A DNA stretch of 64,000 bases from Ruminococcus sp. (GTDB lineage: Bacteria > Bacillota > Clostridia > Oscillospirales > Ruminococcaceae), in contig SVNP01000001.1 in the NCBI GenBank assembly GCA_015066805.1, forward strand, positions 62,001-126,000, written 5' to 3'. Shown in pieces: positions 27,436 through 34,821 of this stretch. The position numbers and the translations under genes were made by a program. Position 1 is the stretch's first letter, and each line of letters opens with the position of its first letter. The notes below the pieces were generated by a model. That model had not been told where the DNA came from and did not search any database. It saw only the letters and a list, made by a program, of their open reading frames with translations.

Positions 27436-27464
27436 ATTATACCAGTCCGCAGCATTGGTTGGAA
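27436..27464 (-). promoter_or_regulatory. Possible promoter of the GH5_4 gene
   Basis: Perfect minus-strand TATAAT (27436-27441) with only a weak -35 (TTCCAA, 27459-27464). A weak -35 would suit a regulated gene, but no operator was recognised in the 306-base gap (27362-27667). Confidence 0.5.
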
Positions 27465-27561
27465 GACCGTATGTTGCGTATTTTTATAATTATATTGCCC
27501 TCGTTTTTTGAAAGACATCCTGCTGAAAAAATGAATTTTTTATGGGATTTTTTCCGAATGC

Positions 27562-27591
27562 TTGACGATGCCCTTCTGTTTATGCTATAAT
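27562..27591 (+). promoter_or_regulatory. Promoter of the pyr operon
   Basis: TTGACG (27562-27567), 18 bases, TATAAT (27586-27591). The leader to pyrF has a small hairpin (TGTGCG...CGCACA) but no anti-terminator/terminator pair or PyrR-box was recognised. Confidence 0.8.
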
Positions 27592-27667
27592 AGTAGTGTA
27601 GAATGTGCGTTTTGCGGGCACTCGCACAGCGCATGGATCCAAATTTATCAAAACGGAGGAAACCACT

Positions 27668-28591
27668 ATGTCTTTTGATCGTCTGATCTCCAAAATCATC
27701 AGCATGAAAAACCCCACCGTGGCCGGTCTTGACCCCAAGCTGGAATATGTTCCCGATTACCTGAAAAAGAGCTTTCTCGATGAAGACGGCGAAACGCTGA
27801 AGGCGGCCGCCAAGGCCATCTTCAAATATAACCAGCAGATCATTGATGCCATCTGCGATATTGTACCTGCCGTGAAGCTGCAGGCTGCTTACTATGAAAT
27901 GTACGGTCACCACGGTGTCAAGACCATGGAGCGCACCATCCGCTATGCAAGACTGCGCGGTATGTATGTCATCACCGACGGTAAGCGCAACGATATCGGC
28001 GCAACCATGGAAGCCTATACCGCAGCGCACCTCGGCTCCTGCACCATTGGCGAGAGCGAGTGCGAGCCCTTCGGTGCCGATGCCCTGACTGTCAACGGTT
28101 ATCTGGGCACCGATGGTATTGCTCCCCTGCTGCCTGTCTGCAAGCAGCGTGACAGAGGTATTTTCGTACTGTGCAAAACCTCTAACCCCTCCTCCGGTGA
28201 GTTTCAGGATCTGCTCATCGACGGTGTGCCCCTGTACGCCAGAATGGGTGACAAGTGCGAAGAATGGGGCGCGGATACCATCGGTGCATACGGCTATAGT
28301 GCCGTAGGTGCCGTTGTGGGTGCAACCTACCCCGAACAGCTTGTTTCTCTCCGCGAGAGAATGCCCCATACCATGTTCCTGGTGCCCGGCTACGGCGCAC
28401 AGGGCGGCGGTGCCGCAGGCATTGCAGGCGGCTTTGACAAGAACGGTCTGGGTGCCATTGTCAACAGCTCCCGTGCCATCCTCTGTGCATACAAGAAGGA
28501 GCAGTGCGATGAGCGTGACTTTGCAGGTGCTGCCCGCCGTGAGGCCATCCGCATGAGAGAAGATCTCATGACCTATATTAAAATCGGCTGA
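27668..28591 (+). CDS. pyrF: Orotidine 5'-phosphate decarboxylase
   Basis: Last step of de novo UMP synthesis; 307 aa, the longer type (TIGR02127-like) common in clostridia and actinobacteria. The substrate motif GLDPKLEYVP is near the N-terminus, and the catalytic Asp-Lys-Asp motif is DGKRNDIG (~101-108). The ATG at 27668 follows GGAGG. First gene of pyrF-pyrK-pyrD. Confidence 0.96.
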   Translation: MSFDRLISKIISMKNPTVAGLDPKLEYVPDYLKKSFLDEDGETLKAAAKAIFKYNQQIIDAICDIVPAVKLQAAYYEMYGHHGVKTMERTIRYARLRGMYVITDGKRNDIGATMEAYTAAHLGSCTIGESECEPFGADALTVNGYLGTDGIAPLLPVCKQRDRGIFVLCKTSNPSSGEFQDLLIDGVPLYARMGDKCEEWGADTIGAYGYSAVGAVVGATYPEQLVSLRERMPHTMFLVPGYGAQGGGAAGIAGGFDKNGLGAIVNSSRAILCAYKKEQCDERDFAGAARREAIRMREDLMTYIKIG

Positions 28592-28608
28592 AAACGGAGC
28601 GTAACAAT

Positions 28609-29412
28609 ATGTGTATGAACGGAACTATCAACCCGTTGCCCAATCTGCGTTACCCTGTCCGCAGTATGACGCAACTGAATATGACCATGTGGAGCATGGT
28701 TGTGGATTGTCCCGCTGTTGCCGCAAAGGCACAGGAGGGTCAGTTTGTCCACCTGCTGCCCGATGGCAGCTATACGCTGCGCAGACCCATTTCCATCTGC
28801 GAGATCGACAAGGAAGCCGGCACCCTGCGCCTTGTATTTGAGGTCAGAGGAGACGGCACCAAGACCCTTTCTCAGCTCAAAGCAGGTGATACAGTCGATC
28901 TGCTGGGGCCTTTGGGCCATGGCTTTACCACACTCCCCGAAAATGCTTCCGCCGTGATGATCGGCGGCGGTATCGGTACACCACCCATGCTGCCTCTGGC
29001 ACAGCATTACGGTAAAAACGGTACTGTCATCTGCGGCTTCCGCAACAAGGATGCCGCCATTCTGCAATCGGATTTTGCAAAAACGGGCGCAGATACCATT
29101 CTCTGCACCGATGACGGCTCCGCAGGCCACCACGGTCTGGTCACAGAGCCGCTGAAGGCTCTGCTGGAGCAGAAGAAAACAGATATCATTTATGCCTGCG
29201 GTCCCATGCCCATGCTGAAGGCCGTTGCGGCTCTGGCAAAGGAAAAAGGCATTCGCTGCGAGGTTTCTCTGGAAGAACGCATGGGCTGCGGCGTAGGTGC
29301 CTGTCTGGTCTGCGCCTGCAATATCTATCTGGAGGATGGCAGCGTCCATGCGGGCCATGTCTGCAAGGACGGCCCCGTATTCGATGCGGAAAGGGTGGTT
29401 TGGAATGGCTGA
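28609..29412 (+). CDS. pyrK: Dihydroorotate dehydrogenase electron transfer subunit
   Basis: FAD and [2Fe-2S] subunit that passes electrons from PyrD to NAD+; 267 aa. RRPISICEI (~58-66) is the FAD-binding motif, GGGIGTPPM the nucleotide loop, and the C-terminal cluster ligands are C227, C232, C235 and C252. It starts 17 bases after pyrF and overlaps pyrD by 8 bases. Confidence 0.96.
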   Translation: MCMNGTINPLPNLRYPVRSMTQLNMTMWSMVVDCPAVAAKAQEGQFVHLLPDGSYTLRRPISICEIDKEAGTLRLVFEVRGDGTKTLSQLKAGDTVDLLGPLGHGFTTLPENASAVMIGGGIGTPPMLPLAQHYGKNGTVICGFRNKDAAILQSDFAKTGADTILCTDDGSAGHHGLVTEPLKALLEQKKTDIIYACGPMPMLKAVAALAKEKGIRCEVSLEERMGCGVGACLVCACNIYLEDGSVHAGHVCKDGPVFDAERVVWNG

Positions 29413-30316
29413 TCTCTCTGTAAAAGTATGCGGTGTGGAATTCAAAAACCCCATTATCCCCGCATCCGGCGTGTTTGGCTACGGCAGAGAATACGCACAA
29501 TACTATCCCCTTTCGACACTGGGCGGCATTGCTGCAAAGGGTACTACGCCTCTGAAGCAGAACGGAAACCCCGCACCCCGTATTGCCGAAACCCCTGCGG
29601 GTATGCTGAACTCCGTAGGTTTGCAGAACCCCGGTATGGATGCTTTTCTGCAGGATGAGCTGCCTTGGCTCATGCAGCAGGATACGGTGATCCTTGCAAA
29701 CTTTGCGGGGCCTTCCCCCGAAGCCTGTGCGGAATCCGCCGCCAAGCTGGATGCCACCGATGTGCATATGCTGGAGCTGAACATCTCCTGCCCTAATGTG
29801 AAAAACGGCGGTCTGGCATTCGGTGCCCAGGCAGATACCGCAGCCGCTATGGTCAGAGCTGTCCGCAAGGCGACCAAAAAGCCCTTGGTGGTCAAGCTCT
29901 CCCCCAACGTAACCGATATCACCGAAATCGCAAAGGCCGTTGAAGCCGAAGGTGCCGATGCAGTCTCTCTCATCAACACCCTGCTGGGTATGCGGATTGA
30001 TCTGCGTACCCGTCGTCCCATTCTCAAAAACAATACCGGCGGACTTTCCGGCCCTGCGGTGTTCCCCGTAGCAGTTCGGATGGTCTGGCAGGTTTCCAAT
30101 GCCGTGAAGATCCCTGTCATCGGCATGGGCGGCGTGGCAAGCGGCAAGGATGCCGCCGAGCTCATGATGGCCGGTGCATCTGCCGTACAGGTAGGCACTG
30201 CCGTGCTGACTGACCCCTATGCACCCCTTCGCATTATCAACGAGCTGAATGCCTGGCTGGATGAAAACAACATCAAAACAGCCGCCGAGCTGACCGGTAC
30301 CATGCGTCCATGGTAA
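29405..30316 (+). CDS. pyrD: Dihydroorotate dehydrogenase, class 1B catalytic subunit
   Basis: Oxidises dihydroorotate to orotate with FMN; 303 aa. The start motif NPIIPASGVFGYG, NSVGLQNPG and the catalytic Cys129 in NISCPN are visible, as is the FMN-binding GMGGVASGKDA near the C-terminus. The Cys base and the pyrK partner define class 1B. The ATG at 29405 lies inside the end of pyrK. Confidence 0.96.
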   Translation: MADLSVKVCGVEFKNPIIPASGVFGYGREYAQYYPLSTLGGIAAKGTTPLKQNGNPAPRIAETPAGMLNSVGLQNPGMDAFLQDELPWLMQQDTVILANFAGPSPEACAESAAKLDATDVHMLELNISCPNVKNGGLAFGAQADTAAAMVRAVRKATKKPLVVKLSPNVTDITEIAKAVEAEGADAVSLINTLLGMRIDLRTRRPILKNNTGGLSGPAVFPVAVRMVWQVSNAVKIPVIGMGGVASGKDAAELMMAGASAVQVGTAVLTDPYAPLRIINELNAWLDENNIKTAAELTGTMRPW

Positions 30317-30990
30317 CACGATTTTATCTGGTGCGCCATGCCGAAGCCGAAGGCAACGCCAAGGAGTTTTTTCAGGGCAGCACCGAAACGCTGCTGACCG
30401 AAAAGGGAAAACAACAACTGCAATATCTGTCGGAACGCTTCCGCATCATTCCTTTGGATGCGGTGATCAGCAGCCCCTTCGGGCGGGCAAGGCAAACGGC
30501 AGAAGCCATCAATCTGCACCATAAGCTGCCGATCCTCACAGAGTACGACCTGCGGGAGATCAACGGCGGCGACTGGGAAGGCAGACCGTGGACAGAGCTG
30601 CCTGAGGCATTCCCGGAAGCATATGCGGACTGGACGGATGCCATGTGGCGTTTTCAGGCACCAAACGGCGAGCCAATGGGTCAGGTGTGGAATCGTATGA
30701 CCGCCGTTATGGAACGGCTGGCAAGAGATCACAAGGGGCAGACCGTTGCCGTGGCTTCTCACGGCTGCGCCCTGCGGAATTTTCTGTGTTTTGTGGAATT
30801 CTGCGACATGGAACGCCTTGCGGATGTAGGCTGGGCCGATAACACCGCTGTTTCTCTGGTAGAATACGATGACGAAAGCGGCTGGCGGCTGATCTTCAAA
30901 AATGATGCTTCCCATCTGCCCAAGGAATGCTCCACATTGCGGCGTTCCCACTGGTGCAGATACGAAACCGCAAAGGAGGAAAACACATGA
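30310..30990 (+). CDS. Histidine phosphatase family protein
   Basis: Phosphoglycerate-mutase-like phosphatase; 226 aa. The phosphohistidine motif LVRHAEAEGN is at the start (His10), with the later SHGCALRNFL His and Arg residues in SSPFGRARQTAEAI. It overlaps the pyrD stop by 7 bases and the ruvX start by 4, so it is co-transcribed with the pyr genes. Substrate unknown. Confidence 0.92.
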   Translation: MVTRFYLVRHAEAEGNAKEFFQGSTETLLTEKGKQQLQYLSERFRIIPLDAVISSPFGRARQTAEAINLHHKLPILTEYDLREINGGDWEGRPWTELPEAFPEAYADWTDAMWRFQAPNGEPMGQVWNRMTAVMERLARDHKGQTVAVASHGCALRNFLCFVEFCDMERLADVGWADNTAVSLVEYDDESGWRLIFKNDASHLPKECSTLRRSHWCRYETAKEENT

Positions 30991-31412
30991 TTTTATTTGC
31001 GGTGGATTTCGGCGATGTACGCACCGGCTGGGCTGTTTGCGATAAAACCGAGCTGCTGGCATCTCCCCACGGGGTGCTGACCGAGCCGGATTTTCAGCTT
31101 TGTGCCGAAAAAACCGCACAGGCTGCCATGGCCGCCCGTGCGGAAGAGATCGTTGTGGGATACCCCAAAAATATGGACGGAAGCTGCGGCGAACGCGCAC
31201 AGAAATGCGAAAGCTTTGCTGCAATGCTCCGTGAGCTGACCCAGCTTCCCGTAACCTTATGGGATGAACGCTGTACCACTGTTTCCGCACACCGTATCCT
31301 AAACGAAACCAATACCAGAGGCAAAAAGCGCAAGGCTGTGGTAGATGCCGTTGCCGCCGTGCTGATTCTGGAAAGCTATATGGGATACCGGAAATCCAAC
31401 GGGCTGCGGTAA
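30987..31412 (+). CDS. ruvX: RuvX/YqgF family putative Holliday junction resolvase
   Basis: RNase H-fold nuclease implicated in pre-16S rRNA processing and possibly junction resolution; 141 aa. The start FAVDFGDVRTGWAVCD holds the first Asp; VGYPKNMDGSCG and DERCTT (the second and third acidic residues) follow. The ATG overlaps the phosphatase stop (ATGA) with GGAGG upstream. Last gene of this operon. Confidence 0.93.
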   Translation: MILFAVDFGDVRTGWAVCDKTELLASPHGVLTEPDFQLCAEKTAQAAMAARAEEIVVGYPKNMDGSCGERAQKCESFAAMLRELTQLPVTLWDERCTTVSAHRILNETNTRGKKRKAVVDAVAAVLILESYMGYRKSNGLR

Positions 31413-31430
31413 CAGCGGCACTGCCGCCGC

Positions 31431-31610
31431 TTACATATGCAGCAGCTCCGAAACACTGTCCCAGACAGCACCCACGGCCTGCACTGCCTTCACGGTTCTC
31501 CGCTTCAGGCGGTTCTTTTCCCCTGTGGTTGCCCGTGAGAGAAAATATCCGACGGTGCCGGCAGTCACACCAAGGGCCACGCCCTTTGCCAATGCCTTGT
31601 ATTGCATCAT
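31431..31610 (-). CDS. Small single-pass membrane protein
   Basis: 59-aa protein of unknown function. A short Gly/Ala-rich hydrophobic segment (~7-24, GVALGVTAGTVGYFL) is followed by a basic block (KNRLKRRTVK) and an amphipathic tail. It resembles small YtxH-like proteins only in layout. AGGAG lies 7 bases before the ATG at 31610. It is convergent with ruvX, and its upstream region is antisense to the leader of the TrmL-like gene. Confidence 0.65.
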   Translation of the reverse strand: MMQYKALAKGVALGVTAGTVGYFLSRATTGEKNRLKRRTVKAVQAVGAVWDSVSELLHM

Positions 31611-31727
31611 ACACATACTCCTTCCTTGCTCATGCTGATTGGTGTAAGAGGAGATGCTTTCAGCATTCCCCTGCCTGCCCCCGTTATGCAAGGAAGCTTT
31701 TACCGAACAGAAAGGAGCGCACCTCTC

Positions 31728-32273
31728 TTGCCAAAATTGAATCTGGTGCTGGTAGAACCCAGAATCCCCCAGAATACAGGCAGCATTGCCCGTACCTGTG
31801 CCGTGACCGGCGCAAGGCTCCATCTCATTCATCCGCTGGGCTTTGCTCTTGATGCAGCCAAGCTCAAGCGCGCGGGATTGGATTACTGGGATAAGCTGGA
31901 AATCTTTCATTACCCGAATGTAGAGGCTTTTTTTGCACAAAATCAAGTAAACGGGCCTAACCCATATTTCTATTTTACCGCCAAAACAGGGCAGCTTTAC
32001 ACCGATGTAGCTTACCCCGAGGAAACTTATCTGTTTTTTGGCAGAGAAGACAGAGGCCTGGATGAGGATTTTCTCATGGCTCACCCCGAACGCTGCGTGC
32101 GGATTCCCATGCGGGAGACCTTGCGCTGCCTGAACATCTCCAATGCGGTCACCGTTGCCGCCTATGAGGTTCTGCGGCAGCACAACTTTGCGGGTCTTTG
32201 CATGGACGGTCGGCTGGCACAGTCTGCATGGGAGCCGGAAACGCCCCGTGCCTTCGACATCAGCCAGACCTGA
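31728..32273 (+). CDS. TrmL-like tRNA (cytidine/uridine-2'-O)-methyltransferase
   Basis: SPOUT methylase expected to modify the wobble base of tRNA-Leu; 181 aa. The family motifs LVEPRIPQNTGSIARTC, LFFGREDRGL and CLNISNAVTVAAYEVLRQ are visible. No ATG fits: I chose the TTG at 31728, preceded by GAAAGGAG, because the conserved sequence begins there. An ATG at 31686 would add residues without a ribosome-binding site. Confidence 0.88.
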   Translation: MPKLNLVLVEPRIPQNTGSIARTCAVTGARLHLIHPLGFALDAAKLKRAGLDYWDKLEIFHYPNVEAFFAQNQVNGPNPYFYFTAKTGQLYTDVAYPEETYLFFGREDRGLDEDFLMAHPERCVRIPMRETLRCLNISNAVTVAAYEVLRQHNFAGLCMDGRLAQSAWEPETPRAFDISQT

Positions 32274-32339
32274 AGCCACAACAGCCTTTGACAGAAATGC
32301 AGCGTCAGATCAATCACCCGACGCAGAAAGGATCACCCT

Positions 32340-33236
32340 ATGATGAAAGAAAAAATCATGCTGATGACCGATTCCTGCAGCGATATTCCCAAGGAGCTGG
32401 CAGATGAGCTGGGCATTCGTATGCTTTGCTTCCCTGTTACCGTGGATGGCGTTTGCTGCCGTGAGGTGCAGGACTTTACCAAAGAGGAATTCTACGAGAA
32501 AATTGCTGCAGCACGGGAATACCCCAGCACCGCACAGATCACCCCTTTTGAGCTTCACGAAACCTTTGTAAACCTCTATGAGGAGGGTTACAGCGATGTG
32601 ATCTATGTGAGCATCGGCAGCGGCGGCTCCGCAACCCACGGCAATGCCATTATCGCCCGTTCCCAGTTCTATAACGAGGATATGCAGGCTGACCGCCCTA
32701 TGCGGATCCATCTGGTAGATGGCAGAAACTACACCGCTACTTACGGATATGCTGTGGTGGAGGCAGCAAAAATGCTCCGCAGGGGCGCAGATGTGGCCGA
32801 GCTGCTGGATTATCTCAAGGACTGGATGGCCTCTGTTGCTGTGTATTTTGTACCCCTTACGCTGAAATATGTCAAACGCTCCGGAAGAGTCAGTGCAGCG
32901 GCCGCCTTTGCAGGTGAGCTGCTGGGTCTGCGGCCGGTGTGCCGCATTGTGGATTGCAAATCCGAAGTGCTGATGAAGGTGCGCGGCGAACAACATATTG
33001 TCCCCACTCTGCAAAAGATCGCCGGCGAGAATATGATCCCCCATACCCCCTATGTGATCATGCAGGGCAAGGATGGCACCCTTGCCAAGGAGCTGGCCGC
33101 CCAGATGACCAAGCAGCTTGGCTATGGGCCTGCCCACACATGGCACATCGGCGCAACGGTGACTTGCAATGCCGGCCCCGAGGTTGTCGGTATTGTTATC
33201 CGCCAGCAGCGGCGTGAGCTGCAGGAAGAGCTGTAA
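32340..33236 (+). CDS. DegV family fatty-acid-binding protein
   Basis: FakB/DegV-type protein that holds a fatty acid for phosphorylation by FakA; 298 aa. The motif MTDSCSDIPKELADELGI is at the N-terminus, with SIGSGGSATHGNA in the lipid-binding core and KRSGRVSAAAAFAGELLGLRPV. Start ATG-ATG follows AGAAAGG. It follows the TrmL-like gene by 66 bases. No fakA lies nearby. Confidence 0.92.
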   Translation: MMKEKIMLMTDSCSDIPKELADELGIRMLCFPVTVDGVCCREVQDFTKEEFYEKIAAAREYPSTAQITPFELHETFVNLYEEGYSDVIYVSIGSGGSATHGNAIIARSQFYNEDMQADRPMRIHLVDGRNYTATYGYAVVEAAKMLRRGADVAELLDYLKDWMASVAVYFVPLTLKYVKRSGRVSAAAAFAGELLGLRPVCRIVDCKSEVLMKVRGEQHIVPTLQKIAGENMIPHTPYVIMQGKDGTLAKELAAQMTKQLGYGPAHTWHIGATVTCNAGPEVVGIVIRQQRRELQEEL

Positions 33237-33297
33237 ACCCGTAAGTCTTCTCAAAAGTGACAGCCAAACGGGCTTTTGCCCGAACATCTCATATCAC

Positions 33298-33343
33298 AAC
33301 CAAAACGGCGGTGGATGTAAAATCCACCGCCGTTTTGGTTTTT
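33298..33343 (+). terminator. Very strong terminator after degV
   Basis: A perfect 19-bp stem (33298-33316 with 33322-33340, loop GTAAA) ends in five T on the plus strand. On the minus strand the T tract is poor, so it may only partly stop the convergent ROK transcript. Confidence 0.88.
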
Positions 33344-33377
33344 GAAGGCCGCCATAAAGGCGAAACACCATGAAAAA

Positions 33378-34592
33378 TCAGATCAAACCGCCCTGTGCGT
33401 AGAACATTTCCTCAGTTGCATACACACAACCTGCCAGGAAGCTGCGCTCAGCGTCAAGGGGGCTGTACACCACATGGTCTGCCATCTCCTCACCGGAGAT
33501 CTCTGCCATGTAATCGTGCAGCAGCTTCTTGGATTTGTCACAGAAATGATAGTTCTGCAGCACGGCATAATCAGCAAACTGAGTCAGCATCATGTTATGC
33601 AGCAGATGTGCCAGCAGATGCAGCTTCTGCTCCAGCCACTCACTGACAGCGGGATCGCCCTCGCTAAAGGCCATATTTGCCTTCTCAATGGTAATCTCAT
33701 CAATATTGCCGTTACAGAGCTGATAGAGGATGGGGGTGCTGTTCTCGCCAAAGCGGGCACGAATACCCTCCATAATAGCGGGCAGAGAAAGCTCTGCACG
33801 CACGGAACCATCGGGGAAGCCTTCCGCTTTTGCGCCGCCGGGATTGATCACAACACGCTCAACGTTATCGGTACGCACCACACAACGGCGAACCAATGCG
33901 TTATCGCTGATGACTGCCAGATTATACTGGCTGCCGCTGTACAGCAGCAACTGGTTCTGGTGACCGCCCTTGCGGTGATCCAGATTGGCCATGGCGTACA
34001 GCGCAATGGCATTGCCGCAATGTACGGGCACATTCACCTCAAGCTCCAGGATATACCGCAGCTTGGAGAAATCGGGGGTATCATCGTGGATATCCGCACG
34101 GAGCTGTTCCCAACGGCTGGGCACAATACCCACGCCAAGGCCCAACACCTGCTTCTCGGTCAGGCCGCTGTTTTTGAGCATTCTGGTGCAGGCTCTTGCA
34201 ATAAATGCAATGATATCCTGCTGGTCATGCTCATCGGTCAGCTCCATGAAGTCCTTATCCAGCACTTCACCCACCAGATTGGACAGACCCACACTGATGT
34301 TGTGCTCATTGATCATGGCACCCAGAACGAACTTGTAGTTGCTGTTCACCTCAATAAGGATCTTGCGGCGACCCTTTTTCAGGTTGTGCTCATCCACAGG
34401 GGCCTCGCCCAGCTCCATGAGAACGCCCTGCTCGATCATATCATTGGTGATGATAGTCACAGCGGCACGGGTTAACTGCAGCTCTGCTGCAATGTCCACA
34501 CGAGAGATGGGGCCGAACTCACGCATGACGTTCAGAATCTGCTTGCGATTCCGACGCTTCAGGTCCAGTTTGCTAATTCCTTTGCTTTCCAT
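33378..34592 (-). CDS. ROK family transcriptional regulator, atypical kinase-fold domain
   Basis: Sugar-responsive repressor type; 404 aa. The N-terminal winged helix-turn-helix (~14-75: RKQILNVMREFGPISRVDIAAELQLTRAAVT) is typical of NagC/XylR-like ROK proteins. The ROK domain (~85-400) lacks the usual GH-x(10)-CxCG zinc site and the ATP-phosphate motif; where the zinc site should be, the sequence reads VVINPGGAKAEGFPDGS. It is therefore probably a sensor without kinase activity. The ATG at 34592 follows AAGGAG. Transcribed alone; an inverted repeat overlaps its -10 box. Confidence 0.85.
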   Translation of the reverse strand: MESKGISKLDLKRRNRKQILNVMREFGPISRVDIAAELQLTRAAVTIITNDMIEQGVLMELGEAPVDEHNLKKGRRKILIEVNSNYKFVLGAMINEHNISVGLSNLVGEVLDKDFMELTDEHDQQDIIAFIARACTRMLKNSGLTEKQVLGLGVGIVPSRWEQLRADIHDDTPDFSKLRYILELEVNVPVHCGNAIALYAMANLDHRKGGHQNQLLLYSGSQYNLAVISDNALVRRCVVRTDNVERVVINPGGAKAEGFPDGSVRAELSLPAIMEGIRARFGENSTPILYQLCNGNIDEITIEKANMAFSEGDPAVSEWLEQKLHLLAHLLHNMMLTQFADYAVLQNYHFCDKSKKLLHDYMAEISGEEMADHVVYSPLDAERSFLAGCVYATEEMFYAQGGLI

Positions 34593-34672
34593 TTGATTAC
34601 ACTCCTTAAAATCTGCAACTTTTTGGTTCCGCCGACCATTTCGGCATCTTGTCATTCTACCGTTACAATTCA

Positions 34673-34706
34673 ATTCACAAAAACATTATAACAATTGATT
34701 GTGAAT
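34673..34706 (-). promoter_or_regulatory. Inverted repeat over the ROK gene -10 box (possible operator)
   Basis: ATTCACAA (34673-34680) and TTGTGAAT (34699-34706) form a perfect inverted repeat flanking a minus-strand TATAAT (34685-34690). No good -35 is present. The arrangement suggests autoregulation by the ROK protein, but that is inference. Confidence 0.6.
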
Positions 34707-34821
34707 GCCGTATGGATTGTTTATGAACAGATTGTAAATTAGAGAAAAATCCGTAACTTTGCTCTTGGATTTTGCACGATTTTTCCCAAACGACTGCAAA
34801 AACCGGATGTTCGCTGTACTG

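Noticed and set aside
27592-27667. PyrR-type attenuator before pyrF
   Set aside because: Only a small hairpin is present; no terminator/anti-terminator pair or PyrR-binding loop.
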